Both the position numbers and the translations under genes were made by a program. Shown piece by piece: positions 1 through 7,358 of a stretch of DNA of 33,743 nt. The DNA lies in the NCBI GenBank assembly GCA_023511675.1, contig JAIMBC010000023.1, forward strand, positions 1-33,743, given 5' to 3'. Numbering within the stretch: position 1 is the first letter of the stretch; every line of letters starts with the position of its first letter. The stretch is from Pirellulales bacterium (GTDB lineage: Bacteria; Planctomycetota; Planctomycetia; Pirellulales; JAIMBC01). Under the pieces are notes generated by a model. The model did no database searches. It was not told the DNA's origin and saw nothing but the letters and a program-made list of their open reading frames with translations.

Positions 1-1321
1 ACCTCCCAGGGAAGAGTCGGCCCGGCCGGCCGCGGTCCTCGAACTGCCGCATGAGCCGGCGGACCTGGTCGAACTGCTTGAGGAGCCGGTTGACGTCCTG
101 AACGGTCGTGCCGCTCCCGGCTGCGATGCGCCGCCGGCGGCTGCCGTCGATCAGCTGCGGCTGCGCGCGCTCCTGCGGGGTCATCGACTGGATCATCGCC
201 TCGATGCGCCGGAGCTGCGTCTCGTCCACGGTCAGCCCGGGGAGCTTCGCGCGCGAGAACCCCGGGATCATCTCGAGGAGCTGGTCGATCGGGCCCATCT
301 GCCGCACCTGCCGGAGCTGCTCGAGGAAGTCGGCGAAGGTGAACTGGGCGCGCCGCAGCTTTCGCTCGAGCTCCGCGGCCTGCTCGGCGGAGAGCGCCTG
401 CTCGGCGCGCTCGATCAACGTGAGCACGTCGCCCATCCCCAGGATGCGCGAAGCCATCCGGTCGGGGTGGAACGCCTCGAGCGCCTCGGGCCGTTCGCCG
501 GTGCCCACGAACAGGATCGGCAGCCCGGTCGCGGCCACCACCGAGAGCGCGGCGCCGCCGCGCGCGTCGCCGTCGAGCTTGGCGAGGACGAGTCCGTCCA
601 GGCGCAGCCGGGCCGCGAACTGCTCCGCCATCCGCACCGCGTCCTGGCCGGCCATCGCGTCGAGCACGAGCAGCGTCTCCTGCGGCTGCAGCGCCTCGTG
701 CAGCGCGGCGAGCTCGGCCATCAGGGCGTCGTCGGCGTGCAGCCGCCCGGCCGAGTCGACCACCACGACGTCGTGGCCATCGGCGGCTGCCTGCGCCACC
801 GCCGCACGCGCCACGGCCACCGGGTCGCCCGCGCCCTCGGCGGCGAAGACCGGCACGCGGACGGCCGCCCCCACCACCTGGAGCTGCCGGACCGCGGCCG
901 GCCGCCGCAGGTCGGTCGCGACGAGCAGCGGATTCCGGCCGCGCCGCCGCAGCAGGGCGGCGAGCTTGCCCGCGGTCGTGGTCTTGCCCACCCCGTGGAG
1001 CCCGACGAGCAGCACCACGGTCGGCGGCTGCGGCGCGAACCGCAGCTCGCGCGCGGCGCCGCCGAGCAGCGCGGTGAGCTCCTGGTGGACGATCTTGACG
1101 ACCTGCTGGCCCGGACTGAGGTGCTTCCAGACCTCCTGGCCGACCGTCGCCTGCCGCACCCGCTCGACGAACTCGCGCGCCACCTTGAAGTTGACGTCGG
1201 CCTCCAGCAGCGCCAGCCGCACCTCGCGCAGCGCCGCGTCCACGTCCTCCGGGGTCAACGCACCGCGCCCGGTGAGCCGCCTGACGATGTCGCCGAGCCG
1301 CGCCTGCAGTCCCTCAAGCAC
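1..1321 (-). CDS. ffh: Signal recognition particle GTPase Ffh (C-terminal end cut by window edge)
   Basis: This is the SRP54/Ffh GTPase, which binds 4.5S RNA and signal sequences and docks with FtsY at the membrane. Reading from a GTG at 1321 gives 440 residues that run off the left edge. The N domain opens MLEGLQARLGDIVRRL. The P-loop GLHGVGKT is at about residues 107-114, followed by an RRPAAVRQLQ motif, VVDSAGR (D189-R193), LAKLDGDARGG and GTGER. The M domain carries GSRRRRIAAGSGTTVQDVNR close to the edge, so only a short tail is missing. The start overlaps the stop of the upstream fusion gene by 8 bp, which implies translational coupling. The G3 motif reads DSAGR where the family normally has DTAGR. 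Identity is certain; the exact start is inferred from the N-domain alignment. Confidence 0.95.
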   Translation of the reverse strand, partial: MLEGLQARLGDIVRRLTGRGALTPEDVDAALREVRLALLEADVNFKVAREFVERVRQATVGQEVWKHLSPGQQVVKIVHQELTALLGGAARELRFAPQPPTVVLLVGLHGVGKTTTAGKLAALLRRRGRNPLLVATDLRRPAAVRQLQVVGAAVRVPVFAAEGAGDPVAVARAAVAQAAADGHDVVVVDSAGRLHADDALMAELAALHEALQPQETLLVLDAMAGQDAVRMAEQFAARLRLDGLVLAKLDGDARGGAALSVVAATGLPILFVGTGERPEALEAFHPDRMASRILGMGDVLTLIERAEQALSAEQAAELERKLRRAQFTFADFLEQLRQVRQMGPIDQLLEMIPGFSRAKLPGLTVDETQLRRIEAMIQSMTPQERAQPQLIDGSRRRRIAAGSGTTVQDVNRLLKQFDQVRRLMRQFEDRGRPGRLFPGR

Positions 1322-2174
1322 CGCCGTCGCCCTCCGCGCGCCGTGCCTCGTAGACGCGGTAGCCGCCGGCAGCCGCCGCCTGCCGCGCGGCGCCGAACCG
1401 CGCCGCCACAAGTCGCGCGAGCGTCTTCGCGCCCTGTGCGGTCCGCGCCACGAGGTAGAACCGCCCGCCTGGGCGCAGCACGCGCCAGGCGTCCTCGATG
1501 AACGCGCGAACGACCGCGCGGCCGGCACGGATCGGCGGGTTGGTGACGACCACGTCCATCGTGGCGTCCGCCAGCGGCGCGGCCGCGTCGGCCACGATCA
1601 CGCGGACATTGGTCAGGCGCGCGGCGGCCGCGTTGTCCGACGCGAGCGCCGCAGCCCGCCGGTTCGCGTCCACGAGCCACGCCTCGCCGCGCGGCGCCAG
1701 CGCCGCCGCGACCAGACCGGCCGGCCCGTACCCGCAGCCCAGGTCGAGCACCCGATCCGCGCGGCCAACGTGCATCGTCTCGATCAACAGGCGCGTGCCC
1801 GGATCGAGCCCCCGCCGCGCGAAGACCCCCCGGTCGGTGCGGAACGTCCACGTGCGGCCGCGCACGGTCGTCGTGTACGCCGACGGCCGCGGCCGCGAGC
1901 GCGGGGCGGTCGCGAAGTAGTGCTCGGCGTTCGCGACACCGCGCACCAGGCCCATCGCGCGCTCGTAGCGCTCCAGCGCGGCCAGCGCCCGCCGCAGCCC
2001 GTCGTGCACCGCCTGGCGGGTGATGCGCATCTGGGCGCCGATCTCGCCGAGCGACAGGTCGTCCTGGTAGTACCGGCGGAGCAGCCGCTGCTGCTGCGCG
2101 GTCAGGAGCGCGCCGTAGGCGTCGAAGAGGCGGTTGGCGCGGTCGCGGGAGGCGAGGGTGCGGTCCACCGTCAT
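1314..2174 (-). CDS. YlxM-like HTH fused to RsmC-like class I methyltransferase
   Basis: The protein has 286 residues and two parts. Residues 1-75 look like UPF0122/YlxM, a sigma region-4-like helix-turn-helix usually encoded beside ffh (LLTAQQQRLLRRYYQDDLSL, then ITRQAVHDGLRRAL). Residues 85-280 are a class I SAM methyltransferase of the RsmC/COG2813 type: HYFATAP at 85-91, SAM-binding LDLGCGYGP at 143-151, and catalytic TNPP at 211-214, as in enzymes that methylate the exocyclic amine of guanine. Free-standing YlxM is usually about 110 residues, so its C-terminal helices appear shortened or replaced. The gene lies between ftsY and ffh, where ylxM normally sits, and its stop overlaps the ffh start. 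The methylated substrate is not known; rRNA or SRP RNA are guesses. No clear Shine-Dalgarno precedes the ATG, and a palindrome lies immediately upstream. Confidence 0.85.
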   Translation of the reverse strand: MTVDRTLASRDRANRLFDAYGALLTAQQQRLLRRYYQDDLSLGEIGAQMRITRQAVHDGLRRALAALERYERAMGLVRGVANAEHYFATAPRSRPRPSAYTTTVRGRTWTFRTDRGVFARRGLDPGTRLLIETMHVGRADRVLDLGCGYGPAGLVAAALAPRGEAWLVDANRRAAALASDNAAAARLTNVRVIVADAAAPLADATMDVVVTNPPIRAGRAVVRAFIEDAWRVLRPGGRFYLVARTAQGAKTLARLVAARFGAARQAAAAGGYRVYEARRAEGDGGA

Positions 2175-2176
2175 AG

Positions 2177-2198
2177 TGTCAAGGATACTACCTTGACA
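2177..2198. promoter_or_regulatory. Perfect inverted repeat upstream of the YlxM-methyltransferase start
   Basis: The arms TGTCAAGG and CCTTGACA are perfect 8-bp complements around the 6-bp spacer ATACTA. The centre read on the minus strand is TAGTAT, which could be a -10 hexamer. The ATG at 2174 is only two bases away. This looks like a dimer operator or a hairpin controlling the fusion gene, and the mRNA could be nearly leaderless. The regulator is unknown; autoregulation by the HTH part is speculation. Confidence 0.5.
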
Positions 2199-2448
2199 AG
2201 GTTACCTGCCGACAGGCGCCGCGTCAAGACCGGGCGGCGACTGTGGGGAGCGTTCCGGTCACGCGAAGGAACCTGTGACGCCGGCCACGTAGAGGTTGTG
2301 CGCTCGCCGCTGCTGGTCCCGAATGGAGGATGCGTGACAGCCCGATGCGCTTGCCGCCGGACCTGAAACCGATTCACGTTCGAAAGGCCGTTGCCTACAT
2401 CCAGCAGAGGCACGCGAGTTCGTCGACCTCTACATCGAGCAGCCGAAT

Positions 2449-2913
2449 GTGTTCAGTGCAATCATCGGCATCCTTGGCACCAAGGCCCTGGATGCGGTGA
2501 GCCCCTACGAGAAGAACCCGCACAAGCACCTGGCGGCGAGCCGGTTCCCAGACCTGCGCAGGCGCGGAGCCAAGATGCCGCTTCGTCCAATGGACAGCCT
2601 CGAGTCAAAGGGGAGCAAGCGGCCCTACGCTGTGGACTCCCACTGTGACCACGAGGGGTGGTGCATCATCTGGCGCTATCTGGTAGATCCGACGGAGTCC
2701 GTGGGCACGCCGGTCGTGATCTGGAGGGTAGATTGCGCGTACCTCAGGAAGGCGGACTGGCGGTATCAGGGCAGCACCGCGGGGAGCTCGGGCGGCGGCA
2801 GAGCACACACCTTCAACCTGAGAGGTCCCAAGCGCGTCTTGGGCGTACCCGCGTATGTCAACCCCCAGGTGCGGTTGAGTAGTGGCAAGCCCGTCATAGC
2901 CGAGGGACAGTAG
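2449..2913 (+). CDS. Probable type II restriction endonuclease, PD-(D/E)XK fold, 5' end possibly frameshifted
   Basis: From a GTG the ORF gives 154 residues. It has the spacing of a PD-(D/E)XK nuclease site: FPD at residues 33-35 and ESK at 52-54, followed by an aromatic-rich core (GWCIIWRYLVDP, then VVIWRVDCAYL) and GSSGGGRAHTF. The stop lies 6 bp from the stop of the convergent DNA methyltransferase, which suits a restriction-modification pair. The 5' end looks broken. An ATG at 2345 begins MRLPPDLKPIHVRKAVAYIQ in another frame, while the ORF frame reads AREFVDLYIEQPN just upstream of the GTG. One indel at about 2400-2412 would join them into a protein of about 190 residues. I do not recognise the exact family or the recognition site. 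The 2199-2344 stretch upstream holds nothing else I can identify. Confidence 0.6.
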   Translation: MFSAIIGILGTKALDAVSPYEKNPHKHLAASRFPDLRRRGAKMPLRPMDSLESKGSKRPYAVDSHCDHEGWCIIWRYLVDPTESVGTPVVIWRVDCAYLRKADWRYQGSTAGSSGGGRAHTFNLRGPKRVLGVPAYVNPQVRLSSGKPVIAEGQ

Positions 2914-2919
2914 ACCCTC

Positions 2920-3843
2920 TCACGTCCTGCCGTTGCCGCCGTTGTACGACTCAAAGGACTCCCAGTCGACGTCGAGCACTGCGAGCTTCGGAACCGCGCG
3001 CCTGGCCATCTCGAAGAAGTCACGCTGCTTCTCGATGCCCACAGCCCTATAGCCAATAGCCGCAGCTGCGGACACGGTCGATCCGCTGCCCATGAACGGA
3101 TCCAGGACGACGCCTTCGCCGAGCGGGAGCGCGGCCCACACGATCTGCCGCATGAACCGCTGCGGCTTGAGCGACGGGTGCGGCGCAATCGTCTCCTCGT
3201 TGGCCGGTGGCGTCTCGCTCTTCAGCACATCAGGGAATGGACGACCGTCGGGCGTCCTGCGGAGTCCGCCGGTCTTCCACCGACGGAGGTTCTCAGCCAC
3301 GGTGCGCTCTCGAAGCGGCTTGCGAAACACGCCCCAGGGCTCGTAGCAGCTTCGCGCCATGACGCTGACCCCTGCGTACTCCTGTTCCGCCAGCTTGGGG
3401 CGGTCTCCGCCGCGAAGCGTGCGAACCAACCGGATGATCTCTCCCCGCCGCTCGAACCCAGCGGCCATCAAGGCCGATGCCACAAGCGGCGAAAGAATCG
3501 GGTTCCCCGCAATGATCGCGTGTCCGCCCGGGGCGAGGATACGGAGCGCCTCTCGACCCCACGATTCGAAGAACGCGACCAGTGCGCCGACCTCGTGCGG
3601 CTTGAGGACCGTGAACCTCGGGAGGGGCTTGCGCTGCACCCCATCGAGCTCCGGAGGGATCCTCCAGATGCCACCTCTCCCCGCCTGACGCTTTGTCAAC
3701 TGGTCATCGCTGTACTCCACGAGCCCGAACGGAGGATCGGTGACGATCGCCTCGACGGCCCCCTCCTTCTGACTCCTCATCCACAGGAAGCAGTCCTCGT
3801 GCAGAAGATCATGCAGGGCGCGGCCCCGACCCGCGATCGGCAC
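2920..3843 (-). CDS. Site-specific DNA methyltransferase, beta-class amino-methyltransferase
   Basis: The protein has 307 residues and starts at GTG 3843, with a GGGGAAG Shine-Dalgarno about 9 bp upstream. The catalytic motif TDPPFG (D36-G40) is near the N terminus and the SAM-binding motif LDPFMGSGST is near the C terminus (residues 247-256). This circular order defines beta-class N6-adenine or N4-cytosine DNA methyltransferases. HPSLKPQRFMRQIVWAA precedes the SAM motif, as is usual in the class. It converges on the putative nuclease gene with a 6-bp gap and probably protects DNA from it. It lies downstream of a 31-codon ORF and an SOS-box promoter, inside the ftsY-ylxM-ffh locus. Base specificity and target site cannot be read from the sequence. 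Confidence 0.85.
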   Translation of the reverse strand: MPIAGRGRALHDLLHEDCFLWMRSQKEGAVEAIVTDPPFGLVEYSDDQLTKRQAGRGGIWRIPPELDGVQRKPLPRFTVLKPHEVGALVAFFESWGREALRILAPGGHAIIAGNPILSPLVASALMAAGFERRGEIIRLVRTLRGGDRPKLAEQEYAGVSVMARSCYEPWGVFRKPLRERTVAENLRRWKTGGLRRTPDGRPFPDVLKSETPPANEETIAPHPSLKPQRFMRQIVWAALPLGEGVVLDPFMGSGSTVSAAAAIGYRAVGIEKQRDFFEMARRAVPKLAVLDVDWESFESYNGGNGRT

Positions 3844-3879
3844 CTTAGGTCTTCCCCTCGAGACTGAGGACTCGCATCG

Positions 3880-3975
3880 CTACGCCCCGATTACCCGGTC
3901 CGGGCGGGACACTTGGACATCCCGGTGGCGCAACTCCTTGTGGTCCAGGCTGTCGAGAGTACCCAAATACAGCAT
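3880..3975 (-). CDS. 31-codon ORF downstream of the SOS-box promoter, leader to the methyltransferase
   Basis: ATG at 3975 opens a 31-residue ORF (begins MLYLGTLDSL, ends SRPDRVIGA). A GGGAGGAG-type ribosome binding site lies about 12-14 nt upstream and a strong promoter just beyond. It ends 36 nt before the methyltransferase start. I do not recognise it. It could be a leader peptide, a small SOS-induced protein, or the remnant of a gene displaced when the restriction-modification genes arrived. Confidence 0.4.
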   Translation of the reverse strand: MLYLGTLDSLDHKELRHRDVQVSRPDRVIGA

Positions 3976-3995
3976 GGCTGGGTCGTTCTCCTCCC

Positions 3996-4025
3996 AGTAT
4001 ATCGAACATACGTTCGCGATGTCAA
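3996..4025 (-). promoter_or_regulatory. Sigma-70-type promoter for the small ORF and DNA methyltransferase
   Basis: On the minus strand, TTGACA (4025-4020) and TATACT (4001-3996) are separated by 18 bp. The -35 is a perfect consensus and the -10 matches 5 of 6. It lies just upstream of the small ORF ribosome binding site. Confidence 0.75.
4003..4016. promoter_or_regulatory. LexA/DinR-type SOS box inside the promoter
   Basis: CGAACATACGTTCG is a perfect CGAAC-N4-GTTCG palindrome lying between the -35 and -10 elements. It matches the Gram-positive SOS box (CGAACRNRYGTTYC) at 13 of 14 positions. LexA binding here would occlude RNA polymerase, so the downstream genes would be induced by DNA damage. 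LexA boxes of this type occur in Firmicutes and Actinobacteria. Binding itself is inferred. Confidence 0.7.
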
Positions 4026-4074
4026 GAGGCGCCCGCGGTCGGCGCGTCACGCATGCCTGCGCGCAGGGACCCTA

Positions 4075-4992
4075 TCATGCGCTCGGCGCGGCCAGCAGCG
4101 CGTCCACGAACGCGTCCGGATCGAAGGGCACCAGGTCGTCGGGCCGCTCGCCGACGCCCACGAAGGTGATCGGGATCTTGAGCTCGTGCGCCACCGCCAC
4201 CACGATCCCGCCCTTCGCCGTCCCGTCGAGCTTGGCCAGCACCGCGCCGGTCAGCCCGACCGCGCCGTGGAAGTGGCGGGCCTGCGCGAGCCCATTCTGT
4301 CCCGTACTGGCGTCGAGCACCAGCAGCCGCTCCACCGGCGCGTTCGGGAGGGCCCGTGCGATCACGCGGTCGATCTTCTTGAGCTCCTCCATCAGGTTGA
4401 CCTTGGTGTGCAGGCGGCCAGCGGTGTCCACGATGAGCACGTACATCCCCCGCGCCCGCATGGCCGCCAGCCCGTCGAAGACCACGGCGCCGGGATCGCC
4501 CCCCGGCTGGTGGCGGACCAGGTCCACCCCGACACGGCGAGCCCAGATGGCCAGTTGGTCGATCCCGGCCGCGCGAAAGGTGTCGGCCGCAACCAGCAGG
4601 ATCCTGCGCCCCTCGCCCTGCAGCCGGTGCGCCAGCTTGGCGATGGTGGTGGTCTTGCCGCTGCCGTTGACGCCCAGGATCAGGACCACTGCGGGGGCGG
4701 GGTCCAGCCGCAACGGAACCGCCGGGCCGAGCATCTCCAGGAGGATGCGTCGCAACGCCGCGCGCACGGCCGCAGGCGTGCGCAGCCCGGGCTCCTGGCG
4801 CAGCCGCCCGGTCACCTGCGCCGCTGCGCTCACACCCACGTCGGCGCGGATCAGCGCCTCCTCCAGCGCGGCGAGGAAGGTGTCGTCGACGGCGCGGCCG
4901 GCCAGCGCCTCCAGACCCGCACCCAGATGCTCGCGCGTCCGCGCCAGCCCTTCCCGCAGACGCTGAAACCAGGTACGCGCTTCGTCCCCCAT
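4075..4992 (-). CDS. ftsY: Signal recognition particle receptor FtsY
   Basis: FtsY is the membrane-associated SRP receptor GTPase that pairs with Ffh to deliver nascent membrane proteins to the translocon. The 305 residues hold an N domain (1-90) and a G domain with GVNGSGKT (107-114), DTFRAAGIDQL, VDTAGRLH (D189-R193), TGQN, LAKLDGTAKGG and FVGVGERPDDLVPFDP. The A domain is minimal, as in short FtsY proteins. The next genes on the strand are the 31-codon ORF and methyltransferase, so an inserted block separates ftsY from the YlxM fusion and ffh. The ATG at 4992 is followed at once by FtsY-type N-domain sequence. Upstream the sequence changes to a divergent planctomycete-style gene, whereas relatives often have smc there. 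Confidence 0.96.
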   Translation of the reverse strand: MGDEARTWFQRLREGLARTREHLGAGLEALAGRAVDDTFLAALEEALIRADVGVSAAAQVTGRLRQEPGLRTPAAVRAALRRILLEMLGPAVPLRLDPAPAVVLILGVNGSGKTTTIAKLAHRLQGEGRRILLVAADTFRAAGIDQLAIWARRVGVDLVRHQPGGDPGAVVFDGLAAMRARGMYVLIVDTAGRLHTKVNLMEELKKIDRVIARALPNAPVERLLVLDASTGQNGLAQARHFHGAVGLTGAVLAKLDGTAKGGIVVAVAHELKIPITFVGVGERPDDLVPFDPDAFVDALLAAPSA

Positions 4993-5108
4993 GATCCCCG
5001 GGGACCAGTCTAGCCCCTGCCTGCCCGCCCGAGAAACGGGTATAGTGGACTCAACTCAGGGGAGGCCCACGGTGGTTCGATGGGCGCACCCCGAGGAGGG
5101 AGAGAACC
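4993..5108. other. Divergent intergenic region; apparent boundary between two genomic backgrounds
   Basis: This 116-bp gap separates minus-strand ftsY from a plus-strand planctomycete gene. Possible -10 elements are TATAGT (5041-5046, plus) and TAGACT (5012-5007, minus), both with weak -35s. Left of it the genes look Firmicutes-like and very GC-rich; right of it they are planctomycete-like. No repeat, tRNA or integrase marks the boundary. Confidence 0.5.
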
Positions 5109-7358
5109 GTGCGCACCATCGTCGTCGTCGTGGCCGGCGCGTTCCTGGCACTGGGTAACGGGGAGGCGACGGTCACGGTGACAGCGGAGGGGGAGAGCGT
5201 GGCGGTGCCGGTGCGCGTCACGGGGGTGGAGCCGGAGCCGAAGGTGGGGTTTGTGCAGCATGTGCTGCCCATTCTCAGCAAGGCGGGCTGCAACGCCGGT
5301 GCCTGCCATGCCAGCCAGTATGGGAAGGGGGGGTTCAAGCTTTCGGTGTTTGCGTTTGCTCCTGGGGAAGATCATGCGGCCATCGTGCGCGATCGCTGGG
5401 GGCGGCGGATCAACCGCATGGAACCGGCGCGGAGCCTGCTGCTGCTGAAGCCCACGCTGGCGGTTCCCCACGGAGGCAATCGCCGGTTGGAGCCGGAGGG
5501 CACGGATTTCCGCATGCTTGCCGCCTGGATTGCAGGCGGTGCGCCGGGACCGGACGGGAATGTAGCGGCGGTGGTGCGATTGGCCGTTGAACCGAACCGC
5601 CGCGTGGGGCAGCCGGGGTACAGCCAGCAACTCCGGGTGTGGGCGGAATACAGCGATGGCGCTAGGCGCGATGTGACGCACTGGGCTCGCTTCGACAGTA
5701 TGGACGACAGCGTGGTGACGGTGACATCGGGAGGACATGCCACGGCTGTGGGGCGGGGGCAGGGGCCGGTGATGGTGCGTTTCGAGGGCCAGGCCGCGGT
5801 GGCGATGTTTGTCGTGCCGTATGCGGAGCAAATCGATCTGGCGGAGTGGAGCGAGAACAACTTTGTGGATCGGCTGGCACTGGAGAAGTTCCGCGAAATC
5901 GGCATTCGCCCTTCTCCCCTTTGCGACGATGCCACCTTCGTCCGCCGGGTGTACCTCGATCTGTTGGGTGCGCTGCCGACGCCGGAAGAGGCGAAGGCGT
6001 TTCTGGACGCCTCGGAGCCGGACAAGCGGCAGCGGCTGATCGATCGGCTGTTGGGCATGACCGGCGATCCGGCACAGGACGTGTACAACGATCAGTATGC
6101 CGCCTGGTGGGCCCTGAAATGGGCCGACTTGCTGCGATTGAGTTCCGCAGCGATTGGCGAACAGTCGATGTGGGCACTGCACAACTGGCTGCTGGCCTCC
6201 TTCCGCGAGAACAAGCCCTTCGACCAGTTCGTGCGTGAGCTGATTACCGCACAGGGCTCCGTGTACAGCAATGGGCCGGCCAACTACTACCGGGTGGCCA
6301 GTGGTGCAGGGCCCTTGGCGGAGACCACCGCACAGGTTTTCCTGGGCGTGCGCTTGCAGTGTGCCCAGTGCCATCACCATCCCTTCGAGAAATACGGCCA
6401 GGATGACTTCTACGGGTTTGCCGCCTTCTTTGCCCGTGTGGGGGTGAAGGGGAGCCAGGAGTTCGGCCTTTTCGGAGGCGAGACCGTGGTGGTGGTGAAC
6501 TCGGGCGGCGAGGTAACCCAGCCCCGCACCGGCAAGGTCATGAAGCCGACGCCCTTGGAAGGTGAGCCGGCACCGGAACTGCCCGACCGGCGCGTCGCGC
6601 TGGCAGACTGGCTGACGCAGAGAGACAATCCCTTTCTGGCCCGCAATGTGGCCAACCGCTATGTCGCCTACCTGTTGGGCCGGGGGCTCGTGGAACCTGT
6701 TGACGACATGCGAGCCACAAACCCTGCCAGCAACGAGGCGCTCTTGCAGGCCCTGGCCGATGATTTTGTAGCTAGCGGCTTCAATCTCAAGCATCTGCTG
6801 AGAACGATTGTCTCGAGCCGGTTGTACCAGCTCGATTCCCGCCCCAGCGAGGAAAACGCTGCCGACAGCCGGTTCTACAGCCATTACCTGGTGAAGCGGA
6901 TTCCGGCCGAAGCGCTGCTGGATGCAGTGGACCAGGCCACAGGCTGCCGCACCAAGTTCCGCAATCTGCCACTGGGCACGCGGGCGGTGGAACTGCCAGA
7001 TGCGGACTATCCCGACTACTTCCTGCGCACCTTTGGCAAGCCCAAGCGCGCCAGCACCTGCGAATGCGAGCGGCCGAAAGAGATCAATCTGGCTCAGGTG
7101 TTGCACACCCTCAACGGAGAGACCATCGCCGCCAAGCTGGCGGATCCTCAGGGGCGGGTGGCCCGTCTGGCCGCCTCCAACGTGCCGTGGGAAGAGGGTG
7201 TGACGGAGTTGTATCTCGCCGCGCTGTCCCGACGGCCCAAGCCAGAGGAACTGGCAGCCTGGGCACCCTTCAAGGATCAGTGCCCAGACCTGAAAACGTT
7301 CTATGAAGACCTGTTGTGGGCGCTGTTGAACTCGAAGCAATTCCTCTATGTGCACTAG
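5109..7358 (+). CDS. DUF1549/DUF1553 (PSD1-type) cytochrome-like secreted protein
   Basis: This 749-residue planctomycete family member has unknown biochemical function and probably acts outside the cytoplasmic membrane. A short N-terminal hydrophobic segment (IVVVVAGAFLAL) suggests export. A cytochrome-like region holds C61-NAGA-CH67, the CX4CH heme motif of the family. Residues 155-245 look like a bacterial Ig-like (BIG2) domain (YSDGARRDVTHWARF). The DUF1549 region, about 255-440, starts FVDRLALEKFREIGI and contains CAQCHHHPF (C418-H422), a CXXCH heme site. The DUF1553 region fills 500-745. The start is GTG 5109 behind GGAGGGAG. The stop overlaps the next gene by 11 bp. In many planctomycetes the partner is a DUF1501 protein; here it is a PPC-domain protein. 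Confidence 0.88.
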   Translation: MRTIVVVVAGAFLALGNGEATVTVTAEGESVAVPVRVTGVEPEPKVGFVQHVLPILSKAGCNAGACHASQYGKGGFKLSVFAFAPGEDHAAIVRDRWGRRINRMEPARSLLLLKPTLAVPHGGNRRLEPEGTDFRMLAAWIAGGAPGPDGNVAAVVRLAVEPNRRVGQPGYSQQLRVWAEYSDGARRDVTHWARFDSMDDSVVTVTSGGHATAVGRGQGPVMVRFEGQAAVAMFVVPYAEQIDLAEWSENNFVDRLALEKFREIGIRPSPLCDDATFVRRVYLDLLGALPTPEEAKAFLDASEPDKRQRLIDRLLGMTGDPAQDVYNDQYAAWWALKWADLLRLSSAAIGEQSMWALHNWLLASFRENKPFDQFVRELITAQGSVYSNGPANYYRVASGAGPLAETTAQVFLGVRLQCAQCHHHPFEKYGQDDFYGFAAFFARVGVKGSQEFGLFGGETVVVVNSGGEVTQPRTGKVMKPTPLEGEPAPELPDRRVALADWLTQRDNPFLARNVANRYVAYLLGRGLVEPVDDMRATNPASNEALLQALADDFVASGFNLKHLLRTIVSSRLYQLDSRPSEENAADSRFYSHYLVKRIPAEALLDAVDQATGCRTKFRNLPLGTRAVELPDADYPDYFLRTFGKPKRASTCECERPKEINLAQVLHTLNGETIAAKLADPQGRVARLAASNVPWEEGVTELYLAALSRRPKPEELAAWAPFKDQCPDLKTFYEDLLWALLNSKQFLYVH

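Noticed and set aside
108-2366. Long plus-strand ORF of 752 codons opposite ffh and the fusion gene
   Set aside because: Arg/Ser/Ala-rich shadow composition of a GC-rich antisense frame; the minus strand carries unmistakable Ffh and methyltransferase motifs.
5010-7355. Minus-strand ORF of 781 codons opposite the DUF1549/1553 gene
   Set aside because: His/Gln/Arg-rich composition with no motifs; the plus strand has heme motifs and family domains.
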